From positions 1,612,001-1,676,000 of the forward strand of contig NZ_JBHWAB010000001.1 in NCBI RefSeq assembly GCF_042688525.2: a stretch of 64,000 bases of DNA, read 5' to 3'. Below the pieces are notes generated by a model. The model worked only from the letters and a program-made list of their open reading frames with translations. It had not been told where the DNA came from and did not search any database. This document shows positions 46,112 through 54,845 of the stretch, piece by piece. The DNA is from Haloimpatiens sp042688525 (lineage in GTDB: Bacteria > Bacillota > Clostridia > Clostridiales > Clostridiaceae). The position numbers and the translations under genes were made by a program. The stretch's first letter is position 1, and each line of letters starts with the position of its first letter.

Positions 46112-46406
46112 CAAATAAATTTGATTAGTATAATGAGAAGAATGAAGAAGCAAGACTTTATTTTAAAGGGCAACGAAGGAATCAGAGTTTGAGGCGTGTG
46201 AAAAAGCAAGAGATTTTTTTTATGAACAGGAACTGTAACTAAACAATAAACCTTTACTTTTAAAAAAAAGAATTGACTCAATTAAAATAAAGGTATCAAT
46301 TTGTTACTTTGGGGGATAGATAGGAAAAAGGTTTATATTAGTGTTATTAGTCATCTCAATTTGCAGCAACCGCGACAAGAAAATTTGCAGCAAAATATCT
46401 TTTAAA

Positions 46407-46445
46407 GCCGCAGGCAGTTTTTATTTATAATCAACAGCCTGCGGC
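46407..46445 (-). terminator. Hairpin near the left transposon end
   Basis: GCCGCAGGC (46407-46415) pairs with GCCTGCGGC (46437-46445). It follows the minus-strand DUF6618-like remnant. Confidence 0.75.
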
Positions 46446-46462
46446 ATAAATTTTTGGAAAAT

Positions 46463-46767
46463 TTATGCTAAATCTATTTCATCTGCGATAGCAGCCAGAG
46501 CTGAAGCAACAGTAATACCATCTACAGTTCCTATAACATTGGAAAGTTTTTCTGTATTATAAAACTCATCACTTAAACATGCTAAATGACATCCAGCTCC
46601 CCAATCAGGTATACAGGCAAAGTTTCCTTGAGAAGTTTTACCTACTAACACTAATATGCCTGAGCGGCTTTCTATTTTATTTCAAAATGACTGCCATAAT
46701 TAATTATAGAACTTATTCTTCCAGTCCAGTTTTCTTTTCTTTTTTTATTTATACATTGAAAAATCAT
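46463..46767 (-). pseudogene. DUF6618-like small protein, frameshifted
   Basis: From ATG 46767 the frame reads MIFQCINKKRKENWTGRISS, INYGSHFEIK, then one base is missing in an A-run near 46675. The second frame continues IESRSGILVLVGKTSQGNF, ACIPDWGAGCHLACLSDEFY and NTEKLSNVIGTVDGITVASA. The whole resembles the small DUF6618 proteins that I recall from Firmicutes mobile elements. It is passenger DNA inside the transposon. Confidence 0.5.
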
Positions 46768-46857
46768 TTTTATACATCACTATCCTTTACTATAAATCAG
46801 AAATTAAGCTCATAATCTTCTGCCAAAGGCCTAGTTTGACTTAATTTATTATATTTT

Positions 46858-47664
46858 TTATTTTGCATAAGCTAACTTTTCCTCCACTATTTTTAGAATA
46901 TCTTCAGTAATTATAGATTTTTTAAGTTTATAAGCTTCAAATATAGCTGCATAACATAATTGATTTATTTTTCTTGGAACTCCTGAAGTAAGACTATGTA
47001 TAATTGGGAAACATTTCTTATCAATTATTGAATTTGCACACTTTGCCATATCAAGTTGATAATCAATGTATTCTTTAGTTTGTGCAAGACTTAATCCAGA
47101 GCATTCTAAGAATAAAGAGATTCTCTGTTTTAAAGGCAGATTTACTGAAAGATTAAGTTGATTTAGTAGTGGCGGTAAACCAGAAAGAATTAACGAAAAG
47201 TTTCCGCCTTCATCATAAAAACTTCGTATTTCATCAAACATTGGGATTGAAAGAGTATGTGCTTCATCAATAATAATGCAGTTGAATTTTCCTTGTGCAT
47301 TTTCTTCATTAAAATAAGTTATAATTTGATTTTTTATATCATCAGCATTAAATGCAGGTTTTAACCTTAGCTTGAGAGCTAATGTTTTATACAGTGCTTT
47401 TTTATTTGGATTAGACAGTTCTGAACCAACTACTCTAAATTCAGAAGGATCAAGTTCATTTATAGAATAAAAAATCAGAGAACTCTTTCCTGTGCCGGAG
47501 GCACCAGTAACTACAGCAATTTGTCTTGAATAAAATACTGTAGAAATAACATCAGAGTTATTATTAAAATTTTCATACTGAAAACTTTGTTTTGATCTAT
47601 TTAAAAATGGGATTTTGCTAAATTTAAAATTTTCTAGTATTGCTGTTTGAATTTTTGTATTCAT
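46858..47664 (-). CDS. TniB/ExeA-like AAA ATPase
   Basis: 268 residues. Walker A VTGASGTGKSSL (about 53-64), Walker B FNCIIIDEAHTL near 133, and the arginine-rich VPRKINQLCYAA near the end match ATPases that choose targets for transposition (TniB, TnsC, ExeA-like). It starts one base after the transposase gene ends, so the genes are one operon. Both ATPase motifs are intact. Confidence 0.85.
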   Translation of the reverse strand: MNTKIQTAILENFKFSKIPFLNRSKQSFQYENFNNNSDVISTVFYSRQIAVVTGASGTGKSSLIFYSINELDPSEFRVVGSELSNPNKKALYKTLALKLRLKPAFNADDIKNQIITYFNEENAQGKFNCIIIDEAHTLSIPMFDEIRSFYDEGGNFSLILSGLPPLLNQLNLSVNLPLKQRISLFLECSGLSLAQTKEYIDYQLDMAKCANSIIDKKCFPIIHSLTSGVPRKINQLCYAAIFEAYKLKKSIITEDILKIVEEKLAYAK

Positions 47665-47665
47665 A

Positions 47666-49360
47666 TCATTTAACCTCCGGTTTGTGTTTTTCTAAATTTA
47701 ATTTTGATAAATACATTATTTTTAATTGTGCTAAATAGTATATAAAATTTTTCTTGAAATCTGGTGTGTTTTCTTTAATATCTGTAAGGATAGATATTAA
47801 AATCTCACGATTAAATTCTTTAAAAGTGTCCCACAGCTCGTAGAGCTTTCCTTTTTCAGCAAAAGTAACAGAAGTTATATCAAGTAATTTTGAAACGATA
47901 GTTACAAATTCATTTTTATCTATAACATATGTCTTATCTTTAGGTGCTCTTGAAATGATTTCATCAGTAGTGCCTTTTACTGACTTTTCTTCTTTTGAAA
48001 TTACTAAATCTTTGGATAAAGATACATTTATCTGTTCCTGAAGATATTTTTGATAATGACTTTTTATGTTACTTAAGTATTGTTTTGATATTTCGGAATT
48101 TACACATGGATCTTCTTCTAATTTTCTTACAGATTTATGTTTCTGTGTTTTAAGATCAATAATTTTTGCTATTCCAAAATATTTATCGAGGTAATATACG
48201 TGTACATAATCCAAGTGAAATGGATTATATCTAAGACCAATTTTCTTACCTACAAGTTTATTATCAATCTCATAAGTGTTACCTTCAAAGGAAATAACTC
48301 CATATTTATTAACAGTTCTTTCTGCATAATGTAGAAATATTTCATCAAGTTGCACTGGGGAGAAAAATCTTAATTTTGTTCCATTTTCTATAGAAAATTC
48401 CCAAGTTTTTATAGGTGTTTTTCCAAGTGAAGAATGAATTTTATCATGATATTCCGTTTTAAGCCATCCTTGAAACATATCATTTAGTTCCATTATATTT
48501 GTTACTTTATGCTCTTTAATTTCAGATACAAATGAACTTTGCACATACTTCCAAAACACTTCAATTTTCCCTTTCCCCTGTGGATGATACGGAGTTGAAT
48601 ATTTTAGAACGATACCAAGCTTTGCACAAATGAGTTTGAAATTATCGGAAATATATACTTTACCATTATCCACATAAAGACTTGATGGTGCTCCAAATTT
48701 TATGACTGCTTTTTTTAAACAATCTTCAAGTCTGGTTAAAGTTGCATCATAATAAAACTGACAGTGTAAAATTCTACGGGAGTGATCGTCGATAAAACCT
48801 ATAAGATATACTAATTTACTTAAGCCATTGGCATCTGAAATATAAAATGCTTCCATAATATCAGATTGCCACATCACATTTACAGCCTTTTTTTCATGCT
48901 TCGCATAAACCCTTGTATCTTTAGAAAGGCTTTCTCTTGTATACCCATAAAAATTTAAAATTCTATTTACAGTTCTAACTTTCAAAAAGTCTTTATCAAC
49001 TTTATTAGCAAGTTCAAGCATAACAATGATTTTCTGTGCAGAACGACAGGGAAGCTCTTCTTTTAATGCTAATATTTCTTTTATAATTTCTTCAGGTATA
49101 GAGGGATGTTTCCCCTTATTTGATTTTATCTTAGGTTTTAATCCTTCAAAACCATATTTTCTATAATTGGCATAGTAAGTATATATTGTTCTTTCTCCAA
49201 TAGTAATAACCCGCCTATTTACAGGATCATGAAAGGTTTTATGCGCTAGCTGATAGGCTGTTTTTCTTATAGTTCCTGGTTTTGCTTCAAGTAACGGGAG
49301 AATAACTGAGTACCTAAAAAATGCGATAGCATCTTTTGTCTTGATACTTCCTTCAAACAT
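47666..49360 (-). CDS. TniA/Mu-type DDE transposase
   Basis: About 564 residues. After N-terminal helix-turn-helix parts (RTIYTYYANYRKYGFEGLKP), the integrase core shows MWQSDIMEAFYIS (first Asp), SLYVDNGKVYIS (second Asp) and HPQGKGKIEVFWKYVQ (Glu). A Mu-type C-terminal beta domain follows (YEIDNKLVGKKIGLRYNP). A GTG at 49369 lies in the GAGGTG site, so ATG 49360 is chosen. It pairs with the ATPase gene downstream. The enzyme looks intact. Confidence 0.87.
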   Translation of the reverse strand: MFEGSIKTKDAIAFFRYSVILPLLEAKPGTIRKTAYQLAHKTFHDPVNRRVITIGERTIYTYYANYRKYGFEGLKPKIKSNKGKHPSIPEEIIKEILALKEELPCRSAQKIIVMLELANKVDKDFLKVRTVNRILNFYGYTRESLSKDTRVYAKHEKKAVNVMWQSDIMEAFYISDANGLSKLVYLIGFIDDHSRRILHCQFYYDATLTRLEDCLKKAVIKFGAPSSLYVDNGKVYISDNFKLICAKLGIVLKYSTPYHPQGKGKIEVFWKYVQSSFVSEIKEHKVTNIMELNDMFQGWLKTEYHDKIHSSLGKTPIKTWEFSIENGTKLRFFSPVQLDEIFLHYAERTVNKYGVISFEGNTYEIDNKLVGKKIGLRYNPFHLDYVHVYYLDKYFGIAKIIDLKTQKHKSVRKLEEDPCVNSEISKQYLSNIKSHYQKYLQEQINVSLSKDLVISKEEKSVKGTTDEIISRAPKDKTYVIDKNEFVTIVSKLLDITSVTFAEKGKLYELWDTFKEFNREILISILTDIKENTPDFKKNFIYYLAQLKIMYLSKLNLEKHKPEVK

Positions 49361-49379
49361 TAAAATCACCTCATTTCTT

Positions 49380-49799
49380 TTATGAACTAATTGTATAAAA
49401 AATAAGGTGAGTATAAAAATAAAATTTTCTTGCTGTTTTATACCTATCGGTAAAATATTCTTCTATGTAATCAAAAACACTCTCACCCTTTCTTACATTG
49501 GTACTTATATACTCAATTAAATCTGTAGAAACTTTATTATACTTTACAACAAATGATGGAAATATGCTTATGTATTCTTTTTCGCCGGAGGCGTGCTGCC
49601 ATAATAAAGTCTGTATTTTAATTCTTGAATACTTTAAATCATTTTCTACAGTATAATATATTCCACGTTCAAAAGTTCCATTTTTCTTGAGTTTATCTGA
49701 CTTTGGTATATTTAATTCCTTGCGGATTGACCTTAAACAAATCCCTTTAAGATACTTTTTTTCATAATCTTTCAAAAAGTTATTGAAATCTATATTCAA
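49380..49799 (-). CDS. Transposon accessory protein, DUF6431-like (uncertain)
   Basis: 139 residues, first gene of the transposon operon. It has RSIRKELNIPKSD, then LKYSRIKIQTLLWQHASGEK and ISIFPSFVVKYNKVS. This order (small protein, DDE transposase, ExeA-like ATPase) recalls Firmicutes elements whose first gene is DUF6431, but the Cys motifs I would expect are absent. Its length rules out a full TnsA endonuclease. Role unknown. Confidence 0.55.
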   Translation of the reverse strand: MNIDFNNFLKDYEKKYLKGICLRSIRKELNIPKSDKLKKNGTFERGIYYTVENDLKYSRIKIQTLLWQHASGEKEYISIFPSFVVKYNKVSTDLIEYISTNVRKGESVFDYIEEYFTDRYKTARKFYFYTHLIFYTISS

Positions 49800-49847
49800 T
49801 TTTAGTATGATGTTCTTAGGGTTTTTGGTCGTACTTAAATCCTAGAC

Positions 49848-49889
49848 AAAAAGCACAGGAAGTATTCAATACCTCTTGTGCTTTTTTTT
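49848..49889. terminator. Hairpin inside the right transposon end
   Basis: AAAAAGCACA pairs with TTGTGCTTTTTT and GTATT pairs with AATAC, with a T-run on the plus side. It may shield the transposon genes from, or stop, outside transcription. Confidence 0.6.
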
Positions 49890-50015
49890 CTTTATATTTA
49901 TTACTGCTGATATTCTTGACTAAAAATAAGGATTTACTGCAAATGAAAATGTCCTCTAACACTCTTATTTAATAAAAAATATGTTAAAATATATGAGATA
50001 GAAGGAAGTGAATAT

Positions 50016-50618
50016 ATGAAAAATATAAATTATAGTGCTAAATTAACAGGAGAATCATTCTTATTATATGAATTTAAAATAGTAGCTAACTTAAAAAAAG
50101 AAGGCTTTTCGGATAAAGAAATAAGGAAAAGAGTGTTAGAAGAAAATTTATTTCAATATAAATTTAAATCAAGTATAAGTAGAAGATTAAGTCCATTAAT
50201 CAAAAGAGTTAACTCAATAGATGATAACTTAATTAATATGTTACTTGAAGACCCATTGGGATATGGCGTTATAATAAATTTATATACCATAATGAAAAAT
50301 GATAAATTATTTTTTGAATTTATGGATGAAGTTATACGAGAGAAAATAGAATATAACTATGGCTTTATAGAAAAAAAAGATATCAATGTGTTTTTTACAT
50401 CAAAGGCAGAACAAAGTGAAATAGTGGCGGGATGGAGTGAACAAACTATTGCAAAATTAAAGCAAGTAATCTTTAAAATTTTATCAGAAGCAGGTATGAT
50501 AGAAGATGTAAAAACAGGAAAACTTAACAAATTATTAATACCTATAGAACTTAAAGAATATTTACTAAGTATGGGTGAAAAACAATATATTAAAGCAATG
50601 GGAGAATATATAGAATAG
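50016..50618 (+). CDS. brxA: BREX protein BrxA (DUF1819)
   Basis: 200 residues, the small helical first protein of type I BREX. It begins with INYSAKLTGESFLLYEFKIV and has EDPLGYGVIINLYT in the middle and VFFTSKAEQSEIVAGWSEQT near 128-147, typical of DUF1819. A GAAGGAAGTG site precedes the ATG, and transcription probably starts in the 55 bp after the transposon end. It is followed after 11 bp by brxB. Its role in BREX is DNA binding and it is needed for phage exclusion in some systems. Confidence 0.92.
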   Translation: MKNINYSAKLTGESFLLYEFKIVANLKKEGFSDKEIRKRVLEENLFQYKFKSSISRRLSPLIKRVNSIDDNLINMLLEDPLGYGVIINLYTIMKNDKLFFEFMDEVIREKIEYNYGFIEKKDINVFFTSKAEQSEIVAGWSEQTIAKLKQVIFKILSEAGMIEDVKTGKLNKLLIPIELKEYLLSMGEKQYIKAMGEYIE

Positions 50619-50629
50619 AGGTGAATTGT

Positions 50630-51199
50630 TTGAAAAAAGTATCCTTAGGAGATAGACTCGAACAAATTATAAATGAATTAAACTCTGAGAACTTTATAAA
50701 AGGGAAAGGCCTTGGAAATGAAATAGAATATTATATTTTTGATTATGACCCTAAAGAAGAAATAATGGTTAGAGAATATGTTAAATACATAATAAAAGAG
50801 TTTAATAAAGTAAATTCTAATAGAAAAATAATAGAATTTGATTTATATAAAATGTTAATAGGATTTTTAAAGCAAGAAGGTGATTTTGAGCAAATAATTA
50901 ATCTTGAAAATAGAGAAGGAAAAGAATATATATTAGAAGCTGTTGGGACCTTTGTAAATTCTGATATTTATTGTAAAATAATAAAAGAAAGGTCTGAAGA
51001 TTTTGATATAATATTTCTGACTGGAATAGGAAAAGTATATCCATTTATGCGTTCTCATAATATTCTTAATAATTTACAGCAATATTTGAAGAAAAAGCCA
51101 TTGGTTATGTTTTATCCAGGAGAATATAGTGGTCAAGATTTAAAACTATTTAAAAAATTTAAAGATGAAAACTATTATAGAGCGTTTCCATTAGTATAG
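50630..51199 (+). CDS. brxB: BREX protein BrxB (DUF1788)
   Basis: About 189 residues. DYDPKEEIMVREYVKYII near residue 38, LTGIGKVYPFMRSHNILNNL near 138 and KKPLVMFYPGEYSGQDLKLF match DUF1788. A GTG at 50621 lies in the GAGGTG ribosome site, so the start is taken as TTG 50630 (7-base spacing). It stands between brxA and brxC in standard order. The biochemical role is not settled. Confidence 0.9.
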   Translation: MKKVSLGDRLEQIINELNSENFIKGKGLGNEIEYYIFDYDPKEEIMVREYVKYIIKEFNKVNSNRKIIEFDLYKMLIGFLKQEGDFEQIINLENREGKEYILEAVGTFVNSDIYCKIIKERSEDFDIIFLTGIGKVYPFMRSHNILNNLQQYLKKKPLVMFYPGEYSGQDLKLFKKFKDENYYRAFPLV

Positions 51200-51221
51200 A
51201 TGCAAGAAGGGGGATACGAAA

Positions 51222-54200
51222 ATGCTTATAAGAAATATGTTTGAAAAAGATATTTCTCGTGAAATTAGTGGAGTTATTAAAGCTTCCGAAATAGATGAAA
51301 ATAAGATATATCAAGAATTAGAAGAATATGTAGTAACTAAGGAAGTATTAAAACACTTAAATAAATTTTACGAAAATTATAGTAAAGGTATAAGCGGAAC
51401 AACTGATAAAATGGGTGTTTGGATTTCAGGATTTTTTGGAAGTGGTAAATCACATTTTTTAAAAATACTATCATACTTATTAGAGAATGAAAGCGTATTT
51501 GGTAAAAAGCCCATCGAATTTTTTAAGGATAAAGTTCAAGATGAAATGCTATATGCTGAAATGGAAAGAATATCAAAGATTAATACTGAGACTATCTTGT
51601 TTAATATAGACTCGAAGAATCCTATTAATAATAAAAATAAAGAAGATGCTATATTAAGGATATTTGTTAAAGTATTCAATGAACATAGAAATCTTTGTAG
51701 TGAAATTCCAGGCGTTGCTTATATGGAAGAACAATTAATGAAAGATGAAGTTTATGAACAGTTTAAAACAGAATTTATGAATATAAGAGGAAAAGAGTGG
51801 ATGTATAGAAGAAACGCTTTCCTTTTAGATAAAGATTATGTAGCACAAGCTATATCTAAAGTTTTAAACATTTCTTTAGAAAGTGCTAATGAATATGTAA
51901 GAGATGGCGTAAATAATTACGAAATAAGTATTGAAAAGTTTGCAAAACAAGTTAAAGAATACATAGAAGGTAAAGGTGAGAACTTCCATTTAGTATTTCT
52001 TGTAGATGAAATTGGACAATATATAGGTGACAATAAAGATTTAATGCTAAACCTTCAAACAGTAGCAGAAGATTTAGGTACATACTGTAAAGGTAAAGTT
52101 TGGATAATGGTTACATCACAAGAGAGTATAGATTCTCTTGTAAAAGTAAAAGGAGATGACTTTTCAAAAATACAAGGAAGATTTGATACAAGACTTAGTA
52201 TGTCATCAATTTCTGTTGATGAAGTTATAAAAAAGCGTATTCTTGAAAAAGATGAAAATGCGGTATTACTTTTAAAAGATTTATATAGAGAAAAAAATGC
52301 TATATTAAAAAATTTAATTAATTTTGAAAATGCGAGAAAAGACCTTTTAAGTTATGCAGATGAAGAGGATTTTGTAGAAGTATATCCTTTTATTCCATAT
52401 CAATTTAAAATACTTCAAAGTGTATTTGAGCAAGTTAGAAAGCATGGCTCTTCTGGTAAACATTTATCTGAAGGGGAAAGGTCTATGATTTCTGCATTCA
52501 AAGAATCAGTTTTAAAATATGCAGATAAAAAAGATGGTATATTGATACCTTTTCATGCCTTTTATAATACAATTGAAGAGTTTTTAAATCCTTCAATTTC
52601 AAGAGTTATAGAAAGAGCATCAAAGAATCCAGAACTTAAAGAAAATCCTATGAATATACAGCTATTAAAGCTATTATTCATGATTAAGTATTTAAATGAT
52701 GAAGTACCTTCTAATTTAGAGAATATAGCTACATTAATGATAACCAATATAGATGAAGATAAACTACAACTGAAAGAAGAGTTAAAAAAGTGTTTAAGAA
52801 AGCTTCAATCACAAACTCTTATACAAAAAAATGGAGATAATTATATATTTTTAACTGATGATGAACAAGATGTTAATAAAGATATTGAAAATGAGATAAT
52901 AGAAGATGAAACTTTAAGGAAAGAAATCATAAAAGATATATTTAGTGGGATATATGATGCTCCTAAATATAAGTATTCAAAAAATTATTCTTTTACATTT
53001 AATAAGAAATTAGATGATATAGGAATTGGAAATCAAACAAGTAATCTATGCATAAATATATTAACACCACTTTGTGATAGCTTTTATAAAAGTGATGAAG
53101 ACCTTATATTAAAATCTTTTACAGATAAAGAAATAATTATTAAACTTACAGACGAGGATGAATTTATAGAAGAACTAAGAGAAGCATTAAAAATAGAATC
53201 ATATGTTAGAAAGAAAAATATAAGTTCACTTCCAGAAAATAAACAAGCAATAATAACAATTAAGCAAGGTGAAATGAGATTAAGAAAAAGTAGAGTAAAA
53301 GATTTATTAGAAAAAGCACTTGTGCAAGGAAATTATTATATAAATGGTGAAAAAGCACAAATAAAAGGAAGTTCAGCAAGAGAAAAAATCAATGCAGGAT
53401 TTAATCTTTTAACAAATAGTGTTTTTAATAAATTAGGATATATTAATGTTAATATATCAGATGAAGCTGAGATAGTAGCATTACTAAAAAACAATATAGA
53501 GCAATTAGGATTTGATGCAGTAGACCAATATGACAATGCCTTAGCAGAAAAAGAAATCTTTGATTTTATATGTTTTCAAGAAGAAAATCATCAGCAAATA
53601 AGAATGAAGATAATTTTAAATAGATTTAGTGATGCTCCATATGGATGGAATGAAATAGATATTGCAGGTGTAGTTTCAAAACTTTTAAAGAAACAAAATA
53701 TAAACATTATGTTTAATGGTGAATTTTTAGAACCAGAAAACCCTAATAAAGTATTAGATGCTTTAACAAAAACAGCAAATGTAGATAGGGTTATAATTAA
53801 TAAAAAAATAAAAGTAGATGAAACTCTCATTAGAAAAGTAAAAACTATATGCTTAGATGCATTTGGAAGTATTAATTTGCCAGATGACGAAGATTCTATA
53901 ATAATAGTAATCAAAGATAAAATAAGTAAAGAGGTAGAAAAAATTAATTCTTATTTAAATAAATATGAAGGTAAAAAATATCCAGGAAAAAGTTTATTTC
54001 AAAAAGGACTTAGTATATTTAGAGAAATTACTGATCATAGAGATAATTTAGGATTTTTTACAGAGATAAAAAATAAAGAAGATGAACTACTTGATTGGAT
54101 AGAAGATGTAGTTTATGCAGTAGATTTCTTTAAAAGTCAAAAAGAAATATTTGATAAAGGCTTAGAGATTTCTAAAAAATGTGAAGATAACAAAGACTAT

Positions 54201-54794
54201 TTAGAAAAAGATTTATTAGATGAAGTAGCTAAGTTAAATGAAGTACTAAATGACCCTATGCCATATAAAAAAATAAGAAATATATTAGATATAGTTTCTA
54301 ATATAGAAAAAGGATTTAATTTAATAATTGAAGATAAAAAAGAAAAGGCTAAAGAAAGAATAAAAAATGATTACGATTATTGTTTATTAAAATCAAATCA
54401 GTATGGAGTTAAAAGTAGAATAGCAGAAGCTATAAAAGTATTTTATGATAAACAACTTAATGATATAGAAAATTATAAAGATATTTATAGATTAGATGCT
54501 TCTATAACCATAAGTTCAAATAAAAGAGAATATTTTGAGGGGCAAATAGACAATGAAATATCAGCATATAAGAAGATATTAGAGGAAGAAGCAAAGGAAA
54601 ATACAATAAAAGAAACTAAAGAAGAGATTAAAATACCACAAGTAAAACCTAAAAAAGTTGAAAAAATAACAGTTTCTAAATTAGTAGATATTAAATCTTT
54701 AAAAACAGAAGCTGATATTGAAGTGTATATAAGAGAGCTTAAAAATAGACTTACATCAATAATAAAAGAAGATAAGGAAATAGAGATTGAGTAA
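51222..54794 (+). CDS. brxC: BREX P-loop ATPase BrxC
   Basis: 1190 residues, usual length. Walker A GFFGSGKSHFLK (70-81) and the Walker B-like LVFLVDEIGQYIGD near 258, followed by VTSQESIDSL. The remainder is the long helical BrxC body with Lys/Glu-rich coiled coils at the C-terminus. It is essential in type I BREX, possibly as an assembly or DNA-scanning ATPase. The frame is clean. A 22-nt hairpin begins one base after its stop. Confidence 0.94.
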   Translation: MLIRNMFEKDISREISGVIKASEIDENKIYQELEEYVVTKEVLKHLNKFYENYSKGISGTTDKMGVWISGFFGSGKSHFLKILSYLLENESVFGKKPIEFFKDKVQDEMLYAEMERISKINTETILFNIDSKNPINNKNKEDAILRIFVKVFNEHRNLCSEIPGVAYMEEQLMKDEVYEQFKTEFMNIRGKEWMYRRNAFLLDKDYVAQAISKVLNISLESANEYVRDGVNNYEISIEKFAKQVKEYIEGKGENFHLVFLVDEIGQYIGDNKDLMLNLQTVAEDLGTYCKGKVWIMVTSQESIDSLVKVKGDDFSKIQGRFDTRLSMSSISVDEVIKKRILEKDENAVLLLKDLYREKNAILKNLINFENARKDLLSYADEEDFVEVYPFIPYQFKILQSVFEQVRKHGSSGKHLSEGERSMISAFKESVLKYADKKDGILIPFHAFYNTIEEFLNPSISRVIERASKNPELKENPMNIQLLKLLFMIKYLNDEVPSNLENIATLMITNIDEDKLQLKEELKKCLRKLQSQTLIQKNGDNYIFLTDDEQDVNKDIENEIIEDETLRKEIIKDIFSGIYDAPKYKYSKNYSFTFNKKLDDIGIGNQTSNLCINILTPLCDSFYKSDEDLILKSFTDKEIIIKLTDEDEFIEELREALKIESYVRKKNISSLPENKQAIITIKQGEMRLRKSRVKDLLEKALVQGNYYINGEKAQIKGSSAREKINAGFNLLTNSVFNKLGYINVNISDEAEIVALLKNNIEQLGFDAVDQYDNALAEKEIFDFICFQEENHQQIRMKIILNRFSDAPYGWNEIDIAGVVSKLLKKQNINIMFNGEFLEPENPNKVLDALTKTANVDRVIINKKIKVDETLIRKVKTICLDAFGSINLPDDEDSIIIVIKDKISKEVEKINSYLNKYEGKKYPGKSLFQKGLSIFREITDHRDNLGFFTEIKNKEDELLDWIEDVVYAVDFFKSQKEIFDKGLEISKKCEDNKDYLEKDLLDEVAKLNEVLNDPMPYKKIRNILDIVSNIEKGFNLIIEDKKEKAKERIKNDYDYCLLKSNQYGVKSRIAEAIKVFYDKQLNDIENYKDIYRLDASITISSNKREYFEGQIDNEISAYKKILEEEAKENTIKETKEEIKIPQVKPKKVEKITVSKLVDIKSLKTEADIEVYIRELKNRLTSIIKEDKEIEIE

Positions 54795-54795
54795 A

Positions 54796-54817
54796 AGGAG
54801 ATAAAATTATATCTCCT
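54796..54817 (+). promoter_or_regulatory. Hairpin between brxC and pglX
   Basis: AGGAGATA-AAATTA-TATCTCCT, a perfect 8-bp stem followed by GTTTTCTT. It could act as a weak terminator or protect the mRNA end, lowering pglX relative to brxC. The pglX ribosome site (GGAGGG) is 16 bases further on. Confidence 0.6.
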
Positions 54818-54845
54818 GTTTTCTTGATATATGGAGGGTTAAGAC

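Larger units (their letters stand above)
46342..49961 (-). mobile_element. Tn7/Tn5053-type transposon with TniA/TniB-like genes
   Basis: Imperfect terminal repeats: TGTTATTAGTCATCTCAATT at 46342 and, inward from 49961, TGTTAGAGGACATTTTCATT; both continue TTGCAGCAA/TTGCAGTAA. A second ATTTGCAGCAA copy at 46383 resembles the repeated transposase sites of Tn7-like ends. It contains a DDE transposase, an AAA ATPase, a third gene and a DUF6618-like remnant. No target duplication was visible. Confidence 0.7.
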
